Shown here one piece after another: positions 24,362 through 35,872 of a DNA stretch of 64,000 bases. Each line of letters starts with the position of its first letter. Position 1 is the stretch's first letter. Source of the DNA: Stenopsyche tienmushanensis (lineage: Eukaryota; Arthropoda; Insecta; Trichoptera; Stenopsychidae); contig WACJ01000354.1 of NCBI GenBank assembly GCA_008973525.1, forward strand, positions 62,001-126,000, written 5' to 3'. The notes under the pieces are model-generated. The model was not told the origin of the DNA. It did not search any database and was given only the letters and a program-made list of their open reading frames with translations. Made by a program: the position numbers and the translations under genes.

Positions 24362-24432
24362 CTTGTCGAACGCTGTAAATAAATGTCTCACACAGATCAA
24401 CTATTTTCCCATCTGTTAGGCCTTTTTTCGAT
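24362..24432 (-). other. Possible internal exon upstream of the 23.15-kb candidate exon
   Basis: On the minus strand CAATATCAG precedes base 24432 and CGACAAG/GTGAGA gives a canonical donor at 24362. The only open frame between them reads SKKGLTDGKIVDLCETFIYS, then VRQ. Without splicing the frame continues another 25 codons (GENPTSETLITRNMTETQ...) to TGA at 24285-24287. If spliced to 23279, the intron minus the mariner would have been about 150 nt, a typical insect size. No family was recognised. Confidence 0.25.
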
Positions 24433-27400
24433 CTGATATTGACCGAGTAATTAAAAAATATTTAGTGTACTATGTCAATGATAAACTATTGCGAATCTAA
24501 GGGAATTTTCTATGGTCTATGAAATTCTTATGTAGCCTTTGTGCTATTTGTCATCACTATAATAAAATAATACAACTAAACACATTTTTATTTTAAATAC
24601 AAGATGTTTTTGATGGGGATGGAATTTATTAATATTTTTATGACTCCTTATATTTTTTGTTGCAATGTGCTCGTGTTTTTTAAATGCTCTGATATTCCGT
24701 TTGAGTTTGCCTTTCTTCAATTTTAAGATGAGTCTCGATTCATCCATTAATAAATTGGATGCTGGCATACGCTGATATTTCATTGAATTGCAAGTGCACT
24801 TTAAGATATGGGAAAAAATTCTATCGCGTTTCTATCTTGATTTTCAGATTTTGATATGATGAAATATTAAATTATTAATGGTTTTATAAGAGTTTTTCGT
24901 GATTTTAAAATAAAATTGCACTTTGCTTGCTTTACGAGAGGCAAATATTTGTATGTGCCTCCATTATTTTAATTAGTGTAAAATTTTCACAAAAGTATTT
25001 CTGTTCTTAATCAGTTTGCTCGCAATCATGCGTATAAGCCTTAACAAATGCTTTTCAATTAAGATAACTCGATATCATAAAATTTAATATACCAAATATA
25101 CAATTAAAGTGACTTTTGTTCCAGGCGCTTGTGTCTGGGTACGAGCCCCGGTTAATGAGACAGTTTGGCGAAAAACAAAGAGACTCAGCTTCACAGCTCC
25201 ACTGAGATAACAGTCTTCTTTCGTTGATAGCTTTGTTGCTGAACAAAGCTCCCCATGGAGAAAGACTTGATCTACCGCATTCTTTCAGCAAAAACCTGTA
25301 ACTTTTTTCACGTTTCCGCGAAAAAATTTCCGTCTCGAACGTGCGAAAATGGGAAATCTTTTGTGCTTATCGTCGCGAAAAAAATGCTGAACTGAAGCAA
25401 ATTGAAATCTTAGCTTTCGGCATTAGGCAAGGTTTCAGACATCGATAGCAATATATTTTTAAATGGTATTTCTAGAAATTCTTGCAAAATATCGTCAATG
25501 TCACCCCCAAATCAAATCGAAGTTTCGACCTAAGCACGCAATTCATGAAATCCCCAAAGCATACAATAATGAGATGGCTCATTCTGCGGAAGAGAGCCTG
25601 ATTGTGAATAAATATACGTACGTGTTAAAATAGCCGTAAATTTATGTTTGGTCCTGAATTATTCAGTTTATACCGCGAAGGAATGGCCGTATAAAATATA
25701 AAACGTCCTTTTCAATTTCACAGCCATCCCACTGCATAGGGATTCATCACGTGAGATATTTTCGAAAGGTTGGGAAAACTAACGAAGCTTCTCGGGGCCG
25801 GAAACCTTTTTACGATTTCAATTCACACTTTATATGTATAAGGGAAAAACAATGGTAAGCGAAGGGCGGATTTATTTGCGGATATTTTATATTGCGCCAT
25901 TGTTAGCGAACAGGACGTGGTTATAATGTAAAGTAGGCTCTGAAAATAAATCGCTGGGAGAAGCCACATTTTCATCCCCTACATATGCTATAAATTTTAA
26001 AAAAATCAAATTTAATATTAATTTTTAAAATAATTATCTATCAAAATATAGATACAGTATTTAATTGAATAATTATTTAATTATTGTAAAAAATATTATT
26101 TTTTTATTTAAATGCGCCATCTATGAATCTCTTTGTAAACTTATATAAATATCTAATAAAAGTTATACAAAATACACCATAGATGTCTCTACAAAATATT
26201 TAAATTTATATATGTAATGTTATTAATTTATTCAATTTACATAAAAGTTAGCCTATTTGTTAATAGATGGCTATAAATACATTTAAAATAATTTTATATT
26301 ACTTTTATAAGCCTTGTAATTGGATTGCATAATCACACTATTAATATGTAATTAAGATCAAATATTGTATTTTTAATTACATTTTTTATGAAATACATTT
26401 GTTCAATTAAGAGCTGTTTCTCTATCGATATAAATTAAAATAATCAATTTAAATACCAATAAATTCTGACTGTGTCGTGTTGATCTAACCGTATAAAAAT
26501 TATCACGAGCTTAAATCAGCTATTAAAAATACTCAAGTTTTATGGTGTGCAATAAAATATGCTAATATAAAATATAGAAAATCATAATAGCGTTAGATTC
26601 ATTCGGTGCAGATTTACCTCATTTGCGGTTTTGGAACTACATAGCGTCATTATAACGGCTTTCGATCATCATCAATTTGATTATATAATTGTTTAAATAT
26701 ACAGTTGTTGCGTAATCTTAACAGTTTTATTTTTGCAAATAGTTTCGCGTTTTATTGCTCAATTTTTTAAAAATATAAATATGAAACATTTTATAAATAT
26801 CAAGATGAATTGATTTCATTCGTAGGCCACGTATGATATAGATCTTGATTTGATAATTAAATAGGTAAATCAAGGTAATAAGATTACTTATAAAATATTG
26901 TACTTTTATATTAATTTTTCGATATAAAACTAATCGGAAAAAATTGATAGATCTAAGCAAGTCAAGAAATTTAGGTGCCTTATAAATCTATCTACCTTTT
27001 TAATAATATGAAAGACATGTATAAAATATTGTGTTTGAAAACTATGTTTGGAACAAACAATGTTAATACGAATTTAAATTCTGAATTAGTTGAAAAATGC
27101 ATTATATTTTCCTCTACGAAATTAAAACTAATTGATTATTGATCTATTTTTCAAAATATATAATCTTAATCTATCAATTTTGATTGTTTCAACTAAATCT
27201 AAGTATCATAGGAATTCGATTTTTCGCTTATAAAGTATGTGATATAGATCTAAAGTATTTAGATCGACGATACAAATACCATTCAGTTCTTAAAATTAAA
27301 TTAAAGTTTGATCTATACTCGTCCTTAAAGCTTTTGATATTTTATTTCATAAAATATACTTCGGCTGAATTGATCCAAATACTGAAGTATAAATCTTTAC

Positions 27401-28680
27401 AGATCAGCTGTTTTATCTAATGCCATTATTTTATTTATATTTTGCCTCTTTGACTTTCTTATTCAGATTCATCGTCAATACGTATTTTGCCACCACAAAA
27501 TAAATTAACACTATTATTTTGCAATCGATATTCAATAAATTCGGTTGCCTAGTACTAAAAATTTGGAATAATTTCGGCAATGAACCTCGTAACATTGAAC
27601 CAAAAAATATAAAAACATTGATCTATATATCAATTTATTCGTTATTTCGCGATCACAATTTGTTTAAAATTATTATATAGAAAATTGCGTAAATTTGTAT
27701 TGCGACAAGGGTAAAAAAAATCCCGAAACATTTCTGTTTTTTGCAATAAATCAAAGAAAATGGATTATAATATATCCGATCAATATTATTTGAAACGGAT
27801 TTATTTTATAGATTTTAATGGTATTTAAAGATTTGAAGAGACTAAACCACAATAAAGCATCACGATTACAATTGGAAAAACTGTAATATCGATCGATTTG
27901 ACTTATGATTGAACCATAACTGTTAATCTTGACAAAAATAAGATGATACGTAAAAGTTATCTTCTTAATGAAGTGACATATCAGTTATCAAATGGATGTT
28001 AGATGATCTCCTTCGCCATGCCTTCTATATTTGGTTAAGTTATGATCAATAATTTTAATAGAAATCTTAGTTAGAAAAAGGTTTATCTAAGAATGAGTAG
28101 AGAAATTGTTAGATTTGAACCCAAATATATATAATATGAGTCCAGGATTCACATCACTAAATTAGCGATTAGATAAATTGTCAATATGAATTAATAAGCG
28201 AATTTATTAACATGTCTATGTTATGTTAGGATATGGAGAAGACATATGTATTAGTGGCAAAATCCGTATTTTTAAATTATATTTAAATAATTGTTGCAAA
28301 TTCAATCACTCATAGACGGATCTACATGACTGTATTGATCGCCATATTATTTACTTTTTAGATCCGGAAATTCAGGGCAAATCTGGATCGAGATGAACAA
28401 TCGTAAATATCAGTATTACATAAATATTAATACTATTCTTAGATGCAAAAATTAATATAAATTTATTGATCGATTTGTATTTCAAGTACTATTGGTATCT
28501 ATAATATTATTGAATCAAGATTTTTGGATGATCTCGTTGATTATGATTTGGATCGTTATTGCTTCTTTATGGAAACTTTAATACTGATCTGTCGATGTTA
28601 TATATCAATGGTGTTGGCTTTAGTCCGACAAGCATATTGGGAAAGCTATTTTTTTGCAATGAATAATGGTAGGATGCAAT
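24433..28680. other. Gene-free, mostly very A+T-rich DNA
   Basis: Bases 25990-28680 are almost featureless A+T-rich DNA. Two G+C-richer blocks precede them, about 25100-25420 and 25550-25940. The first is open in several frames (minus, MLKECGRSSLSPWGALFSNK; plus, after TTTTGTTCCAG, YEPRLMRQFGEKQRDSASQL), so no coding call is made. Confidence 0.4.
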
Positions 28681-29290
28681 TGAGAGTACAGAAATAGCAT
28701 CATGCAATGGGTTGTCCGATTGCAGCGGATGTTGTGTGTCTTATTTACGTGCGAGCAATGGCGGGTCTCCGGGGTCTTGTCACGTCAATTAGCGGTAATT
28801 ACAACCACATTATATTAATAACGCGGATGAAGGAAGAGAGCTTTTTGCAGATGGCTGGAGGCAATGGGCCTTCATTGGCCGAAGAATCGGTCTCAGGAGG
28901 CTGTCGCAGGCTCTGCGGGGCCGGGTTGGTCCGATCTCCAGCAAGGATCGGCCAATCATCTCAGACCGGCCTCGCTCTCGACCCAACATTTTGCCAACTC
29001 ATTTCGTGCACGCACACTCAAATCGAGCTTACGGGCCTATTTTTTGCTTATTAAGAATTGATTGGTAAGTTGTCCTGGATCGTGGCACTTGATGAGATTT
29101 TCTTCATAACCAGTTCCGGCTGCAGCGGTCCAGAGGTGAACGCCATCCGAATGTGGCTTTTCGAATCAAGTTCAGCCATCCACCCAAAAAAACGATGCTA
29201 TCTATTAGAATATAAAATTAAATTAAAAAGGCGTCCGGCCAAATCGAAAAAAAGCTCGACGAATGAATCTGCCACATGTCAATGATTTTT
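28681..29290. other. G+C-rich island, candidate regulatory element
   Basis: A 600-bp block of high complexity sits in otherwise A+T-rich DNA. It contains homeodomain-type TAAT cores (GTCAATTAGCGGTAATTACA near 28787) beside a G+C-rich part with CCAAT on both strands. Plus frames of 115 and 65 codons overlap in different phases and neither resembles a protein family. A conserved enhancer or a promoter with an untranslated exon is possible; both are inference. Confidence 0.3.
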
Positions 29291-32200
29291 TTTTGAGGTC
29301 GTGACGAAAAAATCGCGATTACACAATAATTCGAATCGAATTCCATCGAGGGTCTAATCTGCGATTTATATTTGAAATGCGAATATCTATGTAGCTTATT
29401 GTGTGAAACGAGCTAACTGTTTATAAATTCCGAGCGAACCTAATGCGAGCTTTTATTGTCGGTTAGCGACCATCGGAAAATCGTAAAAATTCTTGGATTC
29501 ACAACACATGTCTTATAGGACATACTTCGAATTCAAAGCATTTTCTTGCAGCAAACATTGTTGAACATCAATTCTAGAGACATAATGAAAGATGTGAAAG
29601 ATACACTTAGCGTCATCGTAATGGGCTAAGTTCTTGGACTCTTATTATAAAGGTACAAATCTAAAATGCGGATAAAATGCCAGTTAAATTTGATAATTTT
29701 ATCGATAATTTAAAGCAAATTTAAGCCGTGTTAATAAAAATCTATACCGAAAATCATGCGATTTTATCGAAATCATAATTGATGAAGAAGAAGATGTACA
29801 ACACAAATAAATAATGTTTGAATGAGTTTCATACGATAAATTCATATAATGATATCGATCGAATATCGAAATACTTGAATGAATTTATTCAATGCAATAT
29901 CAGATATCAAATAATTAAATCACTTTAAGCCGATCAAAATCGTATTGTACAAATCATCGATCGTTTGAATGCTTAAAATTAACAGCTTGTTCAGGTATTT
30001 GGTCTTTTGAGATAAATTTATGATGCTTGATATGAAATATTTCACCCGTTTGCTCGACTAGAATGCATGATTAAATGCTTCAATTAAAACAACTGTTATC
30101 ATTGCTTATTTTCACTCATGTGGCACAAATTTAAGCAGCCGTACGATAACGTATGATTGCGAATTAAATAAGCCAAAAATTTGTACGAATTGTATGTTTT
30201 AACAAACTGGAATGAAATCACATCATTTGGATCTGTACGTTATTTATGTCGTATATTTGATAAATTTTTAAATATATATCGTGATTTTTTTAATTCTTAT
30301 GCGTAAAGCTTTTAGCTTTAAGCTGCCGTCGGATAAATTCACTCATATTTATATTTCTGCTTGAAATTATTATTAAAAACGATCAAATTATTGATGAACG
30401 ATTTTCATTATGTTAAACGATTGGATTAAATCACTTTAAATTTTAATTTTTCATGGAAATTCACTCGCCAAAATAACACGAAATGGACTTTAAATCACTA
30501 AAACTCGCCCCGAAAAAGCTTGAATTTCGCATTTATGACGTCGATTTATTTACACAAGAGCTTTTATGGTCGACACACAGAACTTTGACCTTCCGTCGCG
30601 AGCTTTCGGGCCGAAACGACGCAGATCGCATCGGCGGCGGCAGCACGCGAATCCTTCTCCTATTCTATTGTTGTAAGAGGACGATGTCTTTGCAAAGATA
30701 TTGCTTTGTTAAATGTTTCCTTGGCGGTGGAAATCGTGGTTTTTATAGTGAGCGAGGCCGGGGTTCAATTCCTGGTAGGTAACCCTCGATGGCCGCAAAC
30801 CGTCGATTCTCAAGAAGAGGAGCTTTTACTAGGAATCAGGGTTTAATGATTTTTAATACATATACAAACAGAGCACCGTTCATGTACATTGTGCTTAATG
30901 TGTAGTGAGTCATTTTTCATATGAAGATGTCCGAGTATGATTTATAATGCTCCATCGATTTATTAAGCCTCTGAGTAGAAGACTTTTTTCATCATTATCA
31001 TCACGCCGGAAATTCGAAAACGTGCCTTGGCGATAAAAAGCTGCATGGCGAGAATTATTCAATTTAAATCGCATAACTCATCCTTTATTATAGGGGGATT
31101 ATTAAATTAGCCGATAAATAATATCATGCCGTTTTGGGCTTGCAAAGATTGGATCAGAATTTTCCTTATTATTAACGCTCATACTGAAATTAAGCTAGAA
31201 TTTCAGACTTGATTCAGCATTTGCCATTATATTACATACACATAAATCTTAAATTGATCTACATACAAAGCTGATGAATGTTTTCAAACATATCACTCAG
31301 CGATAACATGTACTTGTGACGCCATTTTGTATGTAAATCTTCGAAATACGTATATTATAACAAAATCATGAAATAACTTGCATCTCTTAATTATAAGATT
31401 ATACATTATTAATACATGCGAATCCAAAAATACATAAATTAATATAAATGTTATGTATCGAACTGACATCTTTACCCAGTGTGTCACGCATCCACGAAAT
31501 GAATATCGGCCCTCTCCGATACTAATAGCATTTAAATTATCTGTTAGACATGAAAACCGTCTTCATGATTGGAACCTGCCCATCATTTCTGTAATGCACC
31601 TAAGATATAATTTTATCACACCAAAGCCTCATTGTCGTATCTCGAATCTCCTTTGATCCGTCTACCTTGGGAGTCTGCCCGTTGAATAGGACATTTCCTG
31701 GAAGTCCGCATAGACAATCCGTGCGTCTGGGCCTTCGGAAAATGAAGCGGCAAATTAAAGGTAACTTACTTTCGTTTACATTCCCTCTTTCTTTTTGTTG
31801 CCCGTCGGAGGACGAGTGAAGAAATTCCACATGATGATAAATTAGATTTATGAAATGTTGATAATCATGGCGATGCCGCCGTATCGAATATTGATTGAGC
31901 TAATGGCCCAATCATTCTGTTCGGAAATTTGACCCATTATTATTTCATAGAAATTAAATCATCCATCCACGGCATGAATACAAATCTACCAGCTCGAAAA
32001 AAATCGAATAACCATTAATTTTATGAGCCAAAAATTCGCATCTGAATCTCTAAAGCCGGAGTAATGATTTGCGATTGAAATTAAACAGGCATCCATTAAA
32101 TGCGGTTCGATACGCGAAATATTCTTAGCACTGCAAATGCATATTCTATTTTAAATTCTGATATGCTATTAAACAGCACAATGCTCATATATTATATTTT

Positions 32201-32636
32201 TATGTCTTAATACTTTTATTGGCGATATAAACTACAAAGAAAATAATCAGTTTTACAGTACATTATTTTTTTATAAATACTGCAATATGAGCATCTAATC
32301 AATAAAGGATTCAGCTTGAAATAGTTATAGACGATACAACCCTATGTATTATTATTTTTAAGATTAGGGTTCAATTTCTGATAAATCTGCCAAATCAATC
32401 CAATAATTTTGCAGCCTTAAAAATTATGGGTACTCTAAATTATATCAATAAAAAGTGTGCTAATTTTGGATGATTGACTTTCATAGACTTTGTGTTATTT
32501 TATGGCACATTAGTGTAATTTTAAAAATGGCAAATATATATTGAAATGATTACAATAATATTGTACTTTTAAGTATTTTATATGAATGAATGAAAATTAC
32601 TGAAATATTACGGTGGATGAATATATAGTTGTAACA
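29291..32636. other. Gene-free DNA with two small islands
   Basis: The block 30480-30800 has an ATG-started 99-codon plus frame that is not recognisable. Near its end GAGGCCGGGGTTCAATTCC looks like a Pol III B-box, but no tRNA fold is present. The block 31640-31830 is open in several frames on both strands. The remainder is A+T-rich with nothing identifiable. Confidence 0.4.
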
Positions 32637-32753
32637 CATCACTCAATAAATTCGTAGCATTTTTTTTATCACTTTAAACGTTTTTCTTCTTAATTTAGAG
32701 CCAATTTATTGCAATTTCTTAAAAAAAAAATCCTACGAACTTATTGAATAATG
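32637..32753. repeat. Miniature inverted-repeat element related to mariner family I
   Basis: About 117 bp consist almost only of two inverted ends: CAATAAATTCGTAGCATTTT on the left and, read inward, CAATAAGTTCGTAGGATTTT on the right. TA follows the right end. The motif AATAAGTTCGTAG is shared with the ends of the mariners at 4.5 and 23.3 kb, so this is probably a non-autonomous relative. There is no coding content. Confidence 0.65.
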
Positions 32754-32819
32754 TATTTTACTTCTATTTATTTACATTTTTAATGAAATACATTTAGTTA
32801 ATTTTGCATACTTTGATCC

Positions 32820-32834
32820 GATTTAAAATGTTAT
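32820..32834. repeat. Target-site duplication of the LINE, 3'-side copy
   Basis: GATTTAAAATGTTAT occurs here and again at 37157-37171, exactly flanking the LINE. Fifteen identical bases are typical of target-primed insertion and show that no large flank deletion occurred. The last four bases could also belong to the TAAA tail. Confidence 0.9.
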
Positions 32835-32870
32835 TTATTTATTTATTTATAAACCTTTATTCAATAAATA
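32831..32870 (-). other. LINE 3' end: AATAAA and TAAA-repeat tail
   Basis: On the minus strand the element ends GAATAAAGGTTTATAAATAA followed by further TAAA units. Simple-repeat tails of this kind occur in several insect LINE lineages in place of poly(A). The tail merges with the first bases of the target duplication, which is consistent with the tail pairing to target DNA when reverse transcription was primed. Confidence 0.75.
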
Positions 32871-33160
32871 TAATATAGCAAGGTAAAATGGTGTATCAAT
32901 ATACACAATTACATAAAAATGGATTAACAATTTAAGTCTTAGATTACTATCCTTATCTTAATTACAAGTATATATTTTAGTTATAATAAATTTTACATAA
33001 TAAGAGTTAATTTAATTTTTGTATATATATAGGGGGAAAAATAGGAGACTTAAAACCCCTTTGCGACATTCCTTAAAAACTATCTTACAAACTAAACAAA
33101 ATAAATAATTTAATCAATCAATCATATATCCTTCATACGTCGCGCATTCATGACTATCAA

Positions 33161-35872
33161 CTATAGTAAAATATGTTTAGGCATTTTGTGAACGTATCTA
33201 AAATTATTGTTTTGAGTGGTATATTCGCCGAGTGTAGATATGAGATGATTGGTGTGATTTGGAATTTTTGAGTAAAAATTGAGTGTTAGCTTATGAAAAA
33301 AATTCTTTATAAGAGGAAGCTTAATTTTATTGTGAAAACGTTTAAGATTAGTGTATGGAAATGTATTGAAAACAATTTTTATGGCTTTGTTTTGTACGAT
33401 TTGAAGTTTATTGTAGTTGGTGTTGCATATATTGCTCCAGACGGGAGCGGCGTATGTGAGTGTAGGTCGAATCAGCGTTTTGTATAATAAAAATTTGTTA
33501 GAGGCCGAGAGAGCACTGCGCCGACGAAATATGGAGTGCAGCGCCCCCATAGCTGCTAATCCGCGGGCACGAGTCACCGACACCTGTGCTCCCCACCTCA
33601 GTCTTCTATCTAATGTCACCCCCAAGTATTTCACTTGGGGTTTCCACTCGATAGAGCTGGACCCGACGACTATTGGGTCAATTCGAAGATTTTTCCGTTT
33701 CACGGAGAACAAGATAGCTTCGGTTTTTTCTTTATTTAATTTGAGTTTCCAACGATCGAAATATTTAAATGCAGCTTTTAGCGATCGTTGGAGGTTTCCG
33801 ACTATTAGCTTGTTGCTCCGAGAGCTGGTATAATATGCCGTGTCGTCGGCGTAGAGTGCTACGTTTGATGGGGACGGTGTCGGTAGATCGTGTAAGTAAA
33901 TGTTGAACAGGTGAGGCCCTAAAATACTGCCCTGAGGAACTCCCGCTGAGACAGACTGGGAAGTTGACGTTGCTCTGTTTAAGGTTACCGAAAATGATCT
34001 TTTGTACAGATAGGATTGGATCATTTTAATAAGGTAAGTAGGAAACTTAAGGGATATCATTTTGTGGATCAGTCCACGGTGCCAGACAGAGTCAAATGCC
34101 TTTTCGATGTCGAGAAGTACCATACCGGTACTTCTCTTCATGTTAAAGTTTCTAGTAATGTGTTCAGTCAGTCTGGTCAGCTGATGAGCCGTAGAGTGAT
34201 TCCTACGAAAACCGAATTGCTCATTATTAATAACATTTATACTAAGTTCATCCAGTCTATTTAGAATAAGTTTTTCAAATATTTTGCTTAGTGCAGAAAG
34301 TAAACTGATCGGGCGATAATTTATAGGGTTGCTGGCATCTTTACCTGGTTTGGGCAATGGAATGACTTTCGCCGACTTCCAGGTGGATGGGAAGTACCCC
34401 ATGCTCAAACACGCATTAAATATTTTTGTCAACTGGATAATTATTTTAAATGGGAGATTTTTGATGACTGTATTGTCTATAGTGTCGAAACCTGGGGATT
34501 TCTTGCTTTTTAGTTGTCTAATTATTTTTAAAGTTTCAATGGGTGTTATCAGTTTAAATTTATGTGATTTTATATTTAAATTGTTTTGGAAATCCCTAAT
34601 CGTTTTATCTACTATTTTAATGGTTTTATTGTTACTCATATTCTCTGAAATTTTGTGATTTAATTTAAAGGTTTTTGCTAACAGGTTGGCCTTATCTCTA
34701 TCGGACTCGGCACTTATCTGATTATTAATTAAACTGGGAATTTCTTTAGGTTTATTTTTGAGGGTTTTTACAACTTTCCAAAGGGAATTGTCTGAGGGAC
34801 TTAATTTAGAGAGCTTAGTTTTCCATGATTCATTTTTTAATTTGTTGATTTGACTTTTAATTTGATAGTTGAGGCGATTGACCAATACTTTAATGGATTT
34901 GAGCCGATATTTTTGCCATAATTTCTTAAGTTTATTTCTGTTCTTAATCGTGCGTTTTAAATTCCGCGTGAGCTTGATAAGATTTGAATCTGTTACGTCT
35001 AACGGAATGAACTTAGCTTTGGCTTCTAATATAATGTTGGAAATGGACTCTACGGCTTCGTCAATTTCGCGTTCGTTAGATCCAGGAACGGAAGTGGATA
35101 GGAGGATGTTACGATCGAGATAAGATCTGAAGTCTGACCAATTTGTCCGCTCGTATGCCAGCCTGACCGCTGGTGTTCTCTGGAGTCCACCTTCCACATC
35201 AAAAACGACTGGAAGGTGATCGGACGGGAGAGCATCCACGGCCTTCATCCGAGATACGGTCGAGACGTTTTTGGTCAGCGTCAGATCTAACGTGGAGGGA
35301 CGTCTGTTGACCGACGGATAGTATGTGAAGCGTTGTGGAAAATGGATATCAACGTTGTTGTCCAGTGAAAATGCTTGTAGAAGCGAGCCCTGCCGGTTTC
35401 CCCGTGGACAGTTCCACTGAATATTCTTGGCATTGAAATCACCCGAGACCAAGACTCTTTCGCTCATACTGAACAACCCCGAGAGTTCATCTGAAAGCAG
35501 GTCCAGCTGAGGGGGGTTGTAGGCGGCTACTATAATATATTTTTTGTTTCCCAAAACTAACTGGATAGCAACAGTTTCGAGGTTAGCAGAGACAGGAGTT
35601 CGGACTGGGAAATGGTCAATTTCGTTTTTTATAAGGATAGCTACACCACCGCCGGCTCTGTGTAGTCTGTCGGAGCGGTGGCATGTAAAACCGGGGATTT
35701 GAAAAGGGATATCTGGTTTAAGATACGTTTCCGTAATCAGAGCAACGTCAATTTTTAGGTGACAGATCACCACAGTTAGTTCGTCAATTTTGCTCCTTAA
35801 CCCGTGAGCGTTCCAATTTAATATTTTTAATGAGTTAGAGGTGAATTTAATTAAGGAGATCGTCCAAATGCT
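33161..35872 (-). CDS. LINE ORF2: endonuclease and reverse transcriptase
   Basis: The open frame has 903 codons from just after a TAG at 35873-35875 to the stop at 33161. The endonuclease comes first: NWNAHGLRSK (about residue 19), the catalytic Glu in LITET (48), SGDFNAKN (Asp 145), and SDHLPVVFD (Asp 218, His 219). The reverse transcriptase follows: FDTIDN and NYRPISLLSA, LLDIEKAFDSVW (first catalytic Asp near 588), AGVPQGSILGP, and YADD at about 674-677, then the thumb motif VKYLGVTLDRRL. It nicks the target and copies element RNA. There is no RNase H domain. No ATG exists upstream of residue 136, inside the endonuclease; a Val at residue 34 is encoded by GTG. Translation therefore needs coupling to ORF1 or non-AUG initiation, unless a start codon has been lost. 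Confidence 0.93.
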   Translation of the reverse strand, partial: SIWTISLIKFTSNSLKILNWNAHGLRSKIDELTVVICHLKIDVALITETYLKPDIPFQIPGFTCHRSDRLHRAGGGVAILIKNEIDHFPVRTPVSANLETVAIQLVLGNKKYIIVAAYNPPQLDLLSDELSGLFSMSERVLVSGDFNAKNIQWNCPRGNRQGSLLQAFSLDNNVDIHFPQRFTYYPSVNRRPSTLDLTLTKNVSTVSRMKAVDALPSDHLPVVFDVEGGLQRTPAVRLAYERTNWSDFRSYLDRNILLSTSVPGSNEREIDEAVESISNIILEAKAKFIPLDVTDSNLIKLTRNLKRTIKNRNKLKKLWQKYRLKSIKVLVNRLNYQIKSQINKLKNESWKTKLSKLSPSDNSLWKVVKTLKNKPKEIPSLINNQISAESDRDKANLLAKTFKLNHKISENMSNNKTIKIVDKTIRDFQNNLNIKSHKFKLITPIETLKIIRQLKSKKSPGFDTIDNTVIKNLPFKIIIQLTKIFNACLSMGYFPSTWKSAKVIPLPKPGKDASNPINYRPISLLSALSKIFEKLILNRLDELSINVINNEQFGFRRNHSTAHQLTRLTEHITRNFNMKRSTGMVLLDIEKAFDSVWHRGLIHKMISLKFPTYLIKMIQSYLYKRSFSVTLNRATSTSQSVSAGVPQGSILGPHLFNIYLHDLPTPSPSNVALYADDTAYYTSSRSNKLIVGNLQRSLKAAFKYFDRWKLKLNKEKTEAILFSVKRKNLRIDPIVVGSSSIEWKPQVKYLGVTLDRRLRWGAQVSVTRARGLAAMGALHSIFRRRSALSASNKFLLYKTLIRPTLTYAAPVWSNICNTNYNKLQIVQNKAIKIVFNTFPYTNLKRFHNKIKLPLIKNFFHKLTLNFYSKIPNHTNHLISTLGEYTTQNNNFRYVHKMPKHILL

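Noticed and set aside
25055..25291. Minus frame MLKECGRSSLSPWGALFSNK and a plus frame after TTTTGTTCCAG
   Set aside because: Both strands are open over the same bases; without conservation data neither can be preferred.
30750..30785. tRNA-like B-box (GGCCGGGGTTCAATTCC)
   Set aside because: Upstream sequence gives no acceptor, D or anticodon stem, so it is not a tRNA gene; at most a chance or fossil Pol III box.
35771..35773. GTG as the start codon of LINE ORF2
   Set aside because: The frame is open 33 codons further upstream through the conserved NWNAHGLRSK endonuclease start, so this GTG is an internal Val codon.
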